A DNA stretch of 64,000 nucleotides from Ilumatobacter fluminis (GTDB lineage: Bacteria > Actinomycetota > Acidimicrobiia > Acidimicrobiales > Ilumatobacteraceae), in assembly GCF_004364865.1 (NCBI RefSeq), contig NZ_SOAU01000001.1:3628001-3692000 (forward strand), in the 5' to 3' direction. Under the pieces are notes generated by a model, which saw nothing but the letters and a program-made list of their open reading frames with translations, had not been told where the DNA came from and searched no databases. Shown one piece after another: positions 16,337-24,839 of this stretch (position 1 is the stretch's first letter; every line of letters starts with the position of its first letter). The translations under genes and the position numbers were made by a program.

Positions 16337-17803
16337 TCAGCGGCTGCGCGACGAGTTGGCGTTGCGGTTGTTCCGATTGCGGTTCCGGTTGCGGTTCTGG
16401 CCGCCACCCTTGCCGCCGTGGGGGCGCTCGTTGCGGCCGCCCTGATTCGACGGACGACGATCACCCGAGCGCTCCGACGACTCGCCCTGGCGGTCGTCAC
16501 GACGCTGCCGGCTCTCGCCATTCCGGTTCCGGTCATTGCGGCTCTCACCGTTGCGGTTCTGGCCGTTCTGGTTCTTGCGGTTCCGGTTGCGATTGCCGTT
16601 CTTGCCGCCCTTGCCGTTCTTCGAACGGGGCTGCGGCTTCGGCTTGTCGACGCCGGCGAGCGTCGGCACCGAGGCTTGCACGACCTCGGGCTCGTCGGCC
16701 GAGCGTCGGTCGTCGAGCGCCTCGTCGAGACCGACCTTGCGCTGGATCTTGCGGTAGTCGGAGCGCTGGTCGGGCTGCACGAGCGACACGACGAGCCCAC
16801 CGGCACCGGCCCGCGCCGTCCGACCCGAACGGTGGATGTAGGTCTTGTGGTCCTCGGGCGGGTCGTAGTGCACGACCGAGGCGACGCCGTCGACGTGGAT
16901 GCCACGAGCGGCGACGTCGGTGGCGATCAGGGCGTGCACCTTGCCGTCGGTGAAGGCGTCGAGCGCCCGGTTGCGGGCGTTCTGGCTCAACCCACCGTGG
17001 ATCGGGCTGGCGGCGAAGCCCAGCTTGGTCATCTGGCGGGCGAGCCGGTCGGCGCCGTGCCGGGTACGGGTGAACACGATCGAGGGCCATGCCTCGTTCA
17101 CGGTCTCGGCCACGATCGCGTTCCGCTCGAGACGGTCCACCATCACGAAACGGTGTTCGGCCGAGGTGACGTCGGGCGTCTCGTCGCCGACTTCGTGACG
17201 GACCGGGTCGCGCTGGTAGTCGCGGGTCAGCTTGGCGACGTCGCCGTCGAGGGTCGCCGAGAACAGCATGGTGCGGCGATCGTCGGCGGTCTGGTCGAGC
17301 AGTCGACGGACGACGGGCAGGAAGCCCATGTCGGCCATCCGGTCGGCCTCGTCGAGCACGACGTTGTCGACGGCGTCGAGCGAGACGTCGCCACGCTGGA
17401 TCAGGTCTTCGAGGCGGCCGGGGCAGGCGACGAGGATGTCGACGCCACGCCGCAGCGCCGAGACCTGCTTGCCGTAGCCGACGCCGCCGTAGACCGCATC
17501 GACGCGCAAGCGGCCGGAGAACGAACGCAGTTCGGCGGTGATCTGGTCGGCCAGCTCCCGCGTCGGGGCGAGCACGAGGGCGTGGGGTCGGCCCGGCGCG
17601 GCCCGCTCGGTCGTGGCGACGAGCGGCACGCCGAAGGCGATGGTCTTGCCCGAGCCGGTGGGCGCACGGCCGCACACGTCTCGACCGGCGAGCCCGTCGG
17701 CGACGGTGGCCGCCTGGATCTCGAACGGATGGGTGATCCCGCGCGCCGCGAGCGCGTCGGAGATGAAGGAAGGCACGCCGAGATCGGCGAAGGAGGGGGT
17801 CAT
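16337..17803 (-). CDS. DEAD-box RNA helicase with Asn/Arg/Gly-rich tail (RhlE-like)
   Basis: 488 residues from ATG 17803 with GGAAAG upstream. Motifs in order: Q motif (Gln30), APTGSGKT (47-54), PTRELA (80-85), DEAD (151-154), SAT (182-184), VFTRTRHGAD and the HRSGRTARAG motif VI. After about residue 400 the tail is low-complexity, dominated by repeats of N, R, G, Q and K (GNRNRNRKNQNGQNRNGES), as in cold-shock and ribosome-assembly helicases that bind RNA without sequence preference. It is inserted between the two PII genes on the opposite strand. Shares the 267-bp upstream region with the second PII gene. Confidence 0.95.
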   Translation of the reverse strand: MTPSFADLGVPSFISDALAARGITHPFEIQAATVADGLAGRDVCGRAPTGSGKTIAFGVPLVATTERAAPGRPHALVLAPTRELADQITAELRSFSGRLRVDAVYGGVGYGKQVSALRRGVDILVACPGRLEDLIQRGDVSLDAVDNVVLDEADRMADMGFLPVVRRLLDQTADDRRTMLFSATLDGDVAKLTRDYQRDPVRHEVGDETPDVTSAEHRFVMVDRLERNAIVAETVNEAWPSIVFTRTRHGADRLARQMTKLGFAASPIHGGLSQNARNRALDAFTDGKVHALIATDVAARGIHVDGVASVVHYDPPEDHKTYIHRSGRTARAGAGGLVVSLVQPDQRSDYRKIQRKVGLDEALDDRRSADEPEVVQASVPTLAGVDKPKPQPRSKNGKGGKNGNRNRNRKNQNGQNRNGESRNDRNRNGESRQRRDDRQGESSERSGDRRPSNQGGRNERPHGGKGGGQNRNRNRNRNNRNANSSRSR

Positions 17804-17935
17804 GATGTCGCTTTCCACGCCGGCACGTTGCCGGCGTCGATGTGGTCTGGAGGTTGGTGGCTCACCTCGACGAGCAACCACATCGTCTGCGAACCCGACG
17901 AGCGGAACGGGCCGCTCGAAGCGCTGCCACGCTAG

Positions 17936-18409
<474 letters not shown>

Positions 18410-18415
18410 CACCGT

Positions 18416-18444
18416 CGACGACCGGGGTCGGCCCCCGTTCGTCG
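18416..18444 (+). terminator. Hairpin terminator after second PII gene
   Basis: CGACGACCGGGG (18416-18427) pairs with CCCCGTTCGTCG (18433-18444) with one mismatch and a 5-nt loop, 6 bp after the stop. No T-run. Confidence 0.6.
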
Positions 18445-18529
18445 GCTGCTCGAAATTTGTTTGCATCCGCACGCTTGTGGTGCTCCGTAGGGGAGGGCAT
18501 AACTCCCTACCCCCATCCCGGAGGATCTC

Positions 18530-19633
18530 ATGCGTAACCGTTCACTCACCTCGATCGCCGTCGTCGGCGCCCTGGCCTTCACCCTGGCCGCCTGCGGCGA
18601 CGACGGCAACGACGACGCCGCCGACACCACCGAGGTCGCCGACGAGTCGGGCGACATGGCCGACGAGCCCGGCACCATCGTCGACGTCGCCGTCGCCGCC
18701 GACGACTTCAACACCCTGGTCGCCGCCGTGCAGGCCGCCGGCCTGGTCGAGGCCCTGTCCGGCGAGGACGAACTCACCGTCTTCGCCCCGACCGACGAGG
18801 CCTTCGCCGCTGCCCTCGACGCACTCGGCCTCACCGCCGACGAGCTCCTCGCCGATACCGACACCCTGACCGAGATCCTCACGTACCACGTCGTGGCCGG
18901 TGAGGTCATGGCCGCCGACGTCGTCGGTCTCGACGGGCAGTCGGTCGAGACCCTGAACGGCGCCTCGGTCGAGATCAGCGTCGACGGCGAGACCGTCATG
19001 GTCAACGAGGCCACGGTCGTCACCGCCGATGTCGACGCCAGCAACGGCGTCATCCACGTCATCGATGCCGTTCTCCTCCCGCCGGCCGGCGACGACATGG
19101 CCGATGACGAGATGAGCGAAGAAGGCATGTCCGAGGACGAGATGGCCGAGGACGAGATGACCGAGGACGAAATGGCCGAGGACGAGATGGCCGAGGAGTC
19201 GATGGAGGGTGACACGATCGTCGACGTCGCCGTCGCCGCCGATGACTTCAACACCCTGGTCGCCGCCGTCGAGGCCGCCGGCCTGGTCGAGGCCCTGTCC
19301 GGCGAGGACGAGCTGACCGTCTTCGCCCCGACCGACGAGGCCTTCGAGGCCGCCCTCGAGGCGCTCGGCCTCACCGCCGAGGAACTCCTCGCCGACACCG
19401 AGACCCTGACCTCCATCCTCACCTACCACGTCGTGGCCGGTGAGGTCCTCGCCGCCGACGTCGTCGAGCTCGACGGCGAATCGGTCGAGACCCTGAACGG
19501 CGCCACCATCGACATCACCGTCGACGGCGACACCGTCATGGTCAACGACGCCACGGTCGTCACCGTCGACGTCGACGCCAGCAACGGCGTCATCCACGTC
19601 ATCGACACCGTGCTGGTTCCCCCGGCCGGCTGA
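18530..19633 (+). CDS. Lipoprotein with two fasciclin (FAS1) domains
   Basis: 367 residues from ATG 18530 behind CGGAGGATC. Signal peptide with lipobox LAAC (Cys22), so exported and lipid-anchored. Two FAS1 domains (about 48-185 and 228-367), each with [13 protein letters not shown](D/E)TLT(E/S)[11 protein letters not shown] and an SNGVIHVID motif. FAS1 domains mediate adhesion or extracellular binding. The linker (about 190-227) is a run of DEMAEDEM-type repeats rich in Met, Asp and Glu. The two domains are copies at DNA level with an exact 540-bp offset, so the second arose by recent in-frame duplication. A hairpin-like sequence at 18487-18510 lies in the 5' leader. Confidence 0.93.
   Translation: MRNRSLTSIAVVGALAFTLAACGDDGNDDAADTTEVADESGDMADEPGTIVDVAVAADDFNTLVAAVQAAGLVEALSGEDELTVFAPTDEAFAAALDALGLTADELLADTDTLTEILTYHVVAGEVMAADVVGLDGQSVETLNGASVEISVDGETVMVNEATVVTADVDASNGVIHVIDAVLLPPAGDDMADDEMSEEGMSEDEMAEDEMTEDEMAEDEMAEESMEGDTIVDVAVAADDFNTLVAAVEAAGLVEALSGEDELTVFAPTDEAFEAALEALGLTAEELLADTETLTSILTYHVVAGEVLAADVVELDGESVETLNGATIDITVDGDTVMVNDATVVTVDVDASNGVIHVIDTVLVPPAG
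18677..19625 (+). repeat. Internal tandem duplication of the FAS1 domain
   Basis: 18677-19085 and 19217-19625 are near-identical direct copies offset by exactly 540 bp (180 codons), separated by the Met/Glu/Asp linker coding region. Confidence 0.85.
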
Positions 19634-19646
19634 GCCGGCTGGAGAC

Positions 19647-19687
19647 GTGGGGCGGAACCGTTCGCTGGGTTCTCGGTTCCGCCCCAC
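19647..19687 (+). terminator. Strong hairpin terminator after fasciclin gene
   Basis: GTGGGGCGGAACCG (19647-19660) and its exact complement (19674-19687) form a perfect 14-bp stem with a 13-nt loop, 14 bp after the stop. No T-run follows. Confidence 0.7.
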
Positions 19688-19983
19688 GAGGACCGTCCTC
19701 TCGAGGTCGGTCAGTCGTCGCCGGGTCGCCGTTCCCGCCGTGCGGCCCGGCGGCGACGAAGTCGCCAGTCACCTCATCGGGTCCGGCCCGGTGCTCCGAC
19801 CAGGAGCGCCGGGCCGTTCTCGCGTCCGGGGTCCGTCGCCTCGGTTGCACGGCCGAGCTCGCTCCCGGAGCACCCATCGCCTCGGTCGCCCGGCCGTCCC
19901 GCGACCGGACGCCCGTTCTCGTCTGCCGAACGTGCTCGCCTCCCGGCAGCGTTCTCGTCTGCCCCGCCCGAACCCCCGTCGCC
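19688..19983. other. Intergenic stretch with no supported gene
   Basis: About 300 bp of GC-rich sequence between the fasciclin terminator and the next promoter. Open frames on both strands have no start signal or recognisable product. Nothing else seen. Confidence 0.5.
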
Positions 19984-19989
19984 TAAGTT
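19984..19989 (+). promoter_or_regulatory. -10 TAAGTT, leaderless-type promoter
   Basis: TAAGTT ends 6 nt before ATG 19996, so transcription would start at about the start codon. Confidence 0.5.
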
Positions 19990-19995
19990 GAGGAC

Positions 19996-21189
19996 ATGAC
20001 CGACACCGCCGCTGCCCCCGCCAAGAGCGAGCGCTGGACCGCCCAGTGGAGAGAACTCAAGGCCGAGGTGGTCGACACCGGCTTGTGCACCGGGTGTTCG
20101 GCCTGTGTCGTGACCTGCCCGCACGACGTGATCGGGTACGAGCACGAGGAGGGCAAGTATCTGCCGTTCCACCTCGAGGAATCGCTCGGCGCCGACAACT
20201 GCATCCACGGCTTCGGCGAAGAGGGCGGTTGCACCACCTGCACCCGTGCCTGCCCCCGCTTCCGTGCGTGGGAGCCGGCCGCCGACATGCACCTGTTCGG
20301 CAAGGTCCGCGAACCCGACGAGATGGCGGGCATGTGGCGCAAGCTGCTGCTCACCCGGGCCTCCGACACGACCGTCCACGACATCGGCCAGGACGGCGGC
20401 TTCGTGTCGTCGATGCTGATCTGGCTCAAGGAGCACGACTACATCGAGGCCGCGCTGGTGTCGGGCGTCGAGGACGACGACCGCTGGAAGGCCAAGCCGC
20501 AGGTGGTCACGAACCGCGAGGAGATCCTGGCCACGGCGGGGAGCCGCTACACCTATTGCGCGAACCCGTTGGCGCTCCCCGAAGCCCGCGAGCGCGGGTT
20601 CGAGCGCCTGGCATTGGTCGGTATGGGTTGCCAGACGTCGTCGCCGCCCACGATGTGGGACCGCAAGGCCGGCAAGGTCTCGAAGCCGTTCCTGTTCAAC
20701 ATCGGGCTGCTCTGCTCGAAGACGTTCGACGATGCCATCTTCACCGAACTGTTCGAGGCCAAGTACGGCCTCAAGAAGCAGAACATGAAGAAGATGAACA
20801 TCAAGGGCGTGTTCCAGATCTGGATGGACGACGGCTCGTACCACGAGATCGACCTGAAGGAGTGCCACGCCTGGACGCGCAAGGGCTGCATGCACTGCCC
20901 CGACTTTGCTGCCGAGCACGCCGACATCTCCACCGGTGGCATCGGCGAGGACAACGACTGGACGCTCACGATCGTCCGCACCGAACTCGGCGAGGAAGTG
21001 ATCGACCGGATGATCGCCGACGGCTCGATCGAGGCGAAGCCGGCTCAGGAAGACGAGACGGCGATGCGCTTGCTGCGCCTGCTGTCGATCGTCAGCCGCC
21101 GACGCTGGCCGAACGATGCCGACCCGGCCCCCGCCATCGGTGTCCCCCCGCCCAAGAAGAAGAAGGCCGCCGCCGCGCCCAAACCCTGA
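19996..21189 (+). CDS. Coenzyme F420 hydrogenase/dehydrogenase beta-subunit family iron-sulfur protein (FrhB-like)
   Basis: 397 residues from ATG 19996. N-terminal ferredoxin-type cluster C31-x2-C34-x2-C37-x3-C41 and a second set C69...C79-x2-C82-x3-C86. FrhB N-terminal and C-terminal regions follow (DIGQDGGFVSSMLIW; GMGCQTSSPP; HCPDFAAEHADISTGGIG). The family moves electrons between flavin, Fe-S clusters and F420 or other partners; the exact reaction is not known for the actinobacterial branch. The tail is basic (KKKKAAAAPKP). No partner subunit is adjacent, so it acts alone or with distant partners. The TGA shares its last base with a palindromic repeat. Confidence 0.85.
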   Translation: MTDTAAAPAKSERWTAQWRELKAEVVDTGLCTGCSACVVTCPHDVIGYEHEEGKYLPFHLEESLGADNCIHGFGEEGGCTTCTRACPRFRAWEPAADMHLFGKVREPDEMAGMWRKLLLTRASDTTVHDIGQDGGFVSSMLIWLKEHDYIEAALVSGVEDDDRWKAKPQVVTNREEILATAGSRYTYCANPLALPEARERGFERLALVGMGCQTSSPPTMWDRKAGKVSKPFLFNIGLLCSKTFDDAIFTELFEAKYGLKKQNMKKMNIKGVFQIWMDDGSYHEIDLKECHAWTRKGCMHCPDFAAEHADISTGGIGEDNDWTLTIVRTELGEEVIDRMIADGSIEAKPAQEDETAMRLLRLLSIVSRRRWPNDADPAPAIGVPPPKKKKAAAAPKP

Positions 21190-21264
21190 ACAGAAGGGGT
21201 CAGGCACCTTCTGTGCAGCCGGCCATTACGGGCCGGCGCAGAACGGACGAACAGAAGGTGCCTG
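21189..21264. repeat. Palindromic pair, second unit cut by IS30-family insertion
   Basis: Unit 1 is 21189-21214 (AACAGAAGGGGTC...CTTCTGT). Unit 2 starts at 21250 with AACAGAAGGTGCCTG, breaks at 21264 and resumes at 22477. The 35-nt spacer contains GCCGGCC/GGCCGGC. Removing the insertion restores an exact inverted partner of unit 1. Confidence 0.9.
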
Positions 21265-22476
21265 GCTGGATTCCAGTGGTCAGTGCAACACGAGTTGGTC
21301 GAAGACTTCTAATGGTGTCAGGAAGCTGTGGCGTTTGCGTGGCCGGTTGTTGAGTTTGTGAGCGATCGCGTCGAGTTGTTCTTGGCTGAACTGGGACAGG
21401 TCACTGTCTCTGGGTAGGTATTGGCGTAGCAGCCCGTTGATGTTTTCGTTGCTGCCTCGTTGCCAGGGAGCGTGCGGGTCGCAGAAGTACACCTTCATGT
21501 CGGTGGCCATCGTGAACCGGCGGTGAGCAGCCATTTCGGTGCCGCGATCCCAGGTGAGTGTTCCCTGCAGCACGGCCGGCAGGGTTCGGACACGTGCTGC
21601 GATCGCGTCCGCGACGTGATCGGCTTGTTTGGTGCCAAGTTTGGACAGCATCACGAGTCCGGTGGTGCGCTCCACGAGCGTGCCGACCTGGGAGCCGTTG
21701 TTGCGACCCATGATCAGATCGCCTTCCCAATGGCCAGGCACCAGACGGTCCTCGATGTCGTCGGGACGTTCCGCGATCGACACCAGGTCCGGGATCGAGG
21801 ACTGGTCCCGGTTCCGAGCCGTGACCGGGCGGGCCCGGCGATGCTGACGTTGAGTACGTAGACACGCAGCGAGTTCTTTACGGAGCCCGCCCCGACCATG
21901 CACATACAACGCTCGATAGATCGTTTCGGGGGACACTCGCATCGTCTCGTCGTCGGGAAACTCGAGCACCAGCCTGGCACTGATCTGTTCCGGCGACCAC
22001 TGCTCGAGATCAAGCCAGCACGCAACCACCATCGCCAGCAACGGGAACTGCTCGAACTTGAACAACTTCGGTCGCTTCGCACGCTGCTGAGCGGCCAGAT
22101 GCGCAGCAACCGCCCGATACTCGTCGCGGCCACCGTTGTTGTTGATCTCACGGCCCACCGTTGAACGATGCCGATCAATCCGACGCGCGATCTCAGCGTT
22201 GGAAACCCCTTCCACGATCCCACGAGAGATCTCTTCCCGGTCGGTCAACGTCAACCGGCTCACTGATGTGTCACGAACCTGTTTCTCCACCTCGGGATCA
22301 TGAGCAATCCGACGCACCGTTGTCGAAGACAACCCGAACCGTCGAGCCACCCCAGCTTGTGTGTGACCATCGGCCACCAACAACCACACCCAACAACGAA
22401 CCTCATCAGCAACACGCTGTCTCGGCATGAACACCTCCAAAAGATCAAGGTGTTGCAACGACCCTCGGAACCCAGC
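21265..22476. mobile_element. IS30-family insertion sequence, 1212 bp
   Basis: Ends carry imperfect inverted repeats of about 27 bp: left GCTGGATTCCAGTGG... at 21265, right end reading inward GCTGGGTTCCGAGGG... from 22476, with six mismatches; both continue to TGCAACAC. It is flanked by a 3-bp direct repeat CTG (21262-21264 and 22477-22479), the duplication size known for the IS30 family. It contains one transposase gene on the minus strand and looks intact. The insertion point is the centre of a palindromic repeat unit. Confidence 0.93.
21280..22428 (-). CDS. IS30-family transposase
   Basis: 382 residues from ATG 22428, chosen because GGAGG lies 6 nt upstream; a TTG further up would start inside the terminal repeat. 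N-terminal helix-turn-helix regions (QAGVARRFGLSSTTVRRIA; SNAEIARRIDRHRSTVGREI) typical of IS30 transposases are followed by the DDE core: first Asp in GHWEGDLIMG, second in WDRGTEMA and Glu in WQRGSNENINGLLRQYLP. Length and motifs indicate an active enzyme. It cuts and joins the element ends; IS30 relatives favour palindromic targets, consistent with this insertion. Confidence 0.96.
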   Translation of the reverse strand: MPRQRVADEVRCWVWLLVADGHTQAGVARRFGLSSTTVRRIAHDPEVEKQVRDTSVSRLTLTDREEISRGIVEGVSNAEIARRIDRHRSTVGREINNNGGRDEYRAVAAHLAAQQRAKRPKLFKFEQFPLLAMVVACWLDLEQWSPEQISARLVLEFPDDETMRVSPETIYRALYVHGRGGLRKELAACLRTQRQHRRARPVTARNRDQSSIPDLVSIAERPDDIEDRLVPGHWEGDLIMGRNNGSQVGTLVERTTGLVMLSKLGTKQADHVADAIAARVRTLPAVLQGTLTWDRGTEMAAHRRFTMATDMKVYFCDPHAPWQRGSNENINGLLRQYLPRDSDLSQFSQEQLDAIAHKLNNRPRKRHSFLTPLEVFDQLVLH

Positions 22477-22490
22477 CTGACCCCTTCTGT
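22477..22490. repeat. Right half of the palindromic unit split by the IS
   Basis: CTGACCCCTTCTGT completes the unit begun at 21250; the first three bases are the target duplication. Confidence 0.88.
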
Positions 22491-22506
22491 CGGTCTGCGA
22501 GTTGCG

Positions 22507-22830
22507 TCAGCCGAGGCCGCGGCAGCTGGTGAGGTCGGCCTGGAAGCGGGCGACGATCTCCATCGCCGCCTCTTGGCCGTCGGCCGCCTTGTTGAAGACA
22601 TCGTCGAGATCGCCGAAGCCGGCCTGCTCGTCGTCGGTCAACTCGAAGTCGTCGACCTGCTCGTGCATGCAGTCGCGCTCGGCCTCGCTCAACGGCTCAC
22701 CGTCGGGGCCGTTCGCGGCGTCGATCATCTCGTGCGCGAGCTCGTCACTCGGCGGCGGGGCCGTCCCGCAGGCGGTCAGGAACCCGAGCGAGACAACGGC
22801 AACGGCGAGCATCGAACGACGGCGATTCAC
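22507..22830 (-). CDS. Small putative lipoprotein, unknown function
   Basis: 107 residues from GTG 22830. Signal peptide RRRSMLAVAVVSLGFLTAC with lipobox LTAC (Cys21), so probably exported and lipid-anchored. The mature part is acidic and Ala-rich, with two further Cys (in RDCMHEQ and LTSCRG) that could form a disulfide. I do not recognise the family. It lies downstream of UdgB on the same strand but a 30-bp perfect hairpin separates them. The 3' end is 17 bp from the IS-split palindrome. Confidence 0.7.
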   Translation of the reverse strand: MNRRRSMLAVAVVSLGFLTACGTAPPPSDELAHEMIDAANGPDGEPLSEAERDCMHEQVDDFELTDDEQAGFGDLDDVFNKAADGQEAAMEIVARFQADLTSCRGLG

Positions 22831-22847
22831 AGTGGAGCAAGGCTATC

Positions 22848-22909
22848 GACGAATGGGGTCGGATACGTTTCGTCGGGACCGACGAAACGTATCCGACCCC
22901 ATTCGTCGG
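22848..22909. repeat. Perfect 30-bp inverted repeat with 2-nt loop
   Basis: Left arm 22848-22877 (CGACGAATGGGGTCGG...) and right arm 22880-22909 are exact complements around GA. It contains the GGGGTCGGATACGTTTCG type of core, a different sequence class from the other pairs. It lies 9 bp beyond the UdgB stop and probably also terminates transcription. Confidence 0.9.
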
Positions 22910-22918
22910 CGTTTCCGG

Positions 22919-23638
22919 TCAGCCTGCGAGTTCGACGGCTCGGTGGAAGATGTCGTCGAGCATCGGTTCGGTCAGGCGGCCGGTGAAGGTGTTCTGCTGG
23001 CTGGGGTGGAACGAGCACAGCAACGTCGGCCCACCGTCGAGCGCCACCTCGACGCCGTGCCCGAACTTCGGCTTCGGACGCACCCCGAAGTGCCGCACGG
23101 CGGCGTCGTAGCCGAAGCCGCCGAGGCACACGACGACCCGTGCTCGGCGCAGCAACGCCATCTCACGCTCCAGGAACGGGGCGCACGTGTCGCGTTCGTC
23201 GGTCGACGGCTTGTTGGCCGGCGGCGCGCACTTCACCGCGGCGGTCACCCAGGCGTCGGTGAGCGCCAGCCCGTCGTCGGCCGACACCGACGTCGGCTGG
23301 TTGGCGAGGCCGGCCCGGTGCATCGCTCGGAACAGCCAGTCGCCCGAACGGTCGCCGGTGAACACCCGCCCGGTCCGGTTGGCGCCGTGGGCGGCCGGTG
23401 CCAACCCGAGCACGACGATGCGGGCCTTCCCGTCGCCGAATCCCGGAATCGGCTTCCCCCAGTAGTCCTCGTCGCGGTACGCCGCCCGCTTCTCCTCGGC
23501 GACCTGCTCCCGCCACGCGACGAGTCGCGGACAGGCTCGACAGCCCACGACGTCGCGTTCGAGTCGACGCAGCGTGTCGCGCGGCGCGCGTGCCGAGGCC
23601 GAGGTGTCGGAACGGTCGGGGTCGGCAGCGCGTGTCAC
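22919..23638 (-). CDS. udgB: Uracil-DNA glycosylase, family 5 (UdgB type)
   Basis: 239 residues from GTG 23638. Four Cys for a 4Fe-4S cluster (C33, C36, C137, C152), motif A GLAPAAHGANRTGR (78-91) and the second motif HPSQQNTFTGRLT (211-223), diagnostic of UDG families 4/5; Ala rather than acidic residues in motif A points to family 5. Removes uracil and other deaminated bases from DNA. A TACTGT lies 8 nt upstream on the minus strand, back to back with the divergent phosphatase promoter in a 27-bp gap. Confidence 0.92.
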   Translation of the reverse strand: MTRAADPDRSDTSASARAPRDTLRRLERDVVGCRACPRLVAWREQVAEEKRAAYRDEDYWGKPIPGFGDGKARIVVLGLAPAAHGANRTGRVFTGDRSGDWLFRAMHRAGLANQPTSVSADDGLALTDAWVTAAVKCAPPANKPSTDERDTCAPFLEREMALLRRARVVVCLGGFGYDAAVRHFGVRPKPKFGHGVEVALDGGPTLLCSFHPSQQNTFTGRLTEPMLDDIFHRAVELAG

Positions 23639-23665
23639 GTCGAACGACAGTAGGTTGAACGGGAG

Positions 23666-24313
23666 ATGGCGCGAAAGACTCCCCCGGCCAAACCCACCAC
23701 GGTCCTGCTCGTCCGGCACGGCCAGACGCCGACCACCGGCCAGTCGCTCCCGGGGCGCGCCCCCGGGCTGCACTTGGCCGACGCCGGTGTCCGCCAGGCC
23801 GAACGTGCCGCCGAACGCCTCGCCGAGCTGAACAAGGTCGACGCGGTGTACTGCTCGCCGCTCGAACGCACCCGTGAGACGGCGAAGCCGATCGGCAAGG
23901 CGCTCGGCCTCACCCCGAAGGTCCGCAAGGGCCTGCTCGAGTGCGACTTCGGCGAGTGGACCGGCGCCCAGCTGAAGGATCTGTTCAAGCTCCCCGAGTG
24001 GAAGACCGTGCAGCAGGCGCCGTCGCAGTTCCGGTTCCCGGGCGGCGAGAGCTTCACCGAGATGCAGGTGCGCATCGTCACCGCGATCGAACAGCTCGCG
24101 GCCGAGCATCCCGGCGGCACGATCGTGTGCGTCAGCCACGCCGACCCGATCAAGGCGGCGATGGCCCACGCGCTCGGCACCCACATCGACCTGTTCCAGC
24201 GGATCGTGATCTCGACCTGCTCGATCAGCGCCGTGTCGTACACGTCGGGTGGCCCGATCGTCCTGGCGGTGAACTCGACGGGCGGCTCGCTGAAAGACCT
24301 GGCGCCGTCATGA
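23666..24313 (+). CDS. Histidine phosphatase superfamily protein (MSMEG_4193 type)
   Basis: 215 residues from ATG 23666. Phosphoglycerate-mutase fold with RHG (17-19), ERTRETAKPIG and the second catalytic His in CVSHADPI. Matches the actinobacterial MSMEG_4193 subfamily, annotated as a probable phosphomutase or phosphatase of unknown substrate. It is followed by DUF3090 and SCO1664-family genes with overlapping or near-touching ends, the standard three-gene actinobacterial cluster, so the three likely act together. The start follows TAGGTT by 9 nt and GGGAG by 1 nt. Confidence 0.9.
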   Translation: MARKTPPAKPTTVLLVRHGQTPTTGQSLPGRAPGLHLADAGVRQAERAAERLAELNKVDAVYCSPLERTRETAKPIGKALGLTPKVRKGLLECDFGEWTGAQLKDLFKLPEWKTVQQAPSQFRFPGGESFTEMQVRIVTAIEQLAAEHPGGTIVCVSHADPIKAAMAHALGTHIDLFQRIVISTCSISAVSYTSGGPIVLAVNSTGGSLKDLAPS

Positions 24314-24834
24314 GCGTCTTCTACGAGTTCGAGGACGTCGACGCCTTCACGACCGGCACGATCGGCCAACCCGGATCGCGGGTGTTCTACCTGCAGGCCC
24401 GACACGGCAAGCAGCGCGTTGCCGTGAAGTGCGAGAAACAGCAGGTGAGTGCGATCGCCCAGTACCTGCGCACCGTGCTCAACGATCTGCCGCCGCCCGA
24501 CGACCGCCCCGTGGCCGGCGCACTCGAGCTCGTCGAACCCGTGCACGAGGCGTTCGTGCTCGGACCGATCGGCCTCGGATACGACCGCTCGTCCGATCGG
24601 CTGGTCGTGCAACTCGAGGAGTTCCGGGTCGAGGACGACGACGACCTCACCGAGGGCACGATCGACGACGACGACACCGACACCGACGGCCACATCCGGC
24701 TGTACGTGACCCGCGGCCAGGCAGCCTCGTTCTGCGAGCGCGCCGAACAGATCGTGGCGGCCGGCCGGCCCGACTGTCAGTGGTGCGGGCAGCCGATCGA
24801 CCCCGACGGTCATCCGTGCCCGCGGATGAACTGA
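24310..24834 (+). CDS. DUF3090 family protein
   Basis: 174 residues from ATG 24310, overlapping the phosphatase stop by 4 nt (ATGA), so translation is coupled. Conserved opening YEFEDVDAFTTGTIGQPGSR and FYLQARHG, a middle GPIGLGYD, an Asp-rich loop and a C-terminal zinc-binding-like CQWCGQPIDPDGHPCPR. Function is not established. It always travels with the histidine phosphatase before it and the SCO1664-type protein after it. Confidence 0.9.
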   Translation: MSVFYEFEDVDAFTTGTIGQPGSRVFYLQARHGKQRVAVKCEKQQVSAIAQYLRTVLNDLPPPDDRPVAGALELVEPVHEAFVLGPIGLGYDRSSDRLVVQLEEFRVEDDDDLTEGTIDDDDTDTDGHIRLYVTRGQAASFCERAEQIVAAGRPDCQWCGQPIDPDGHPCPRMN

Positions 24835-24839
24835 CGCCC

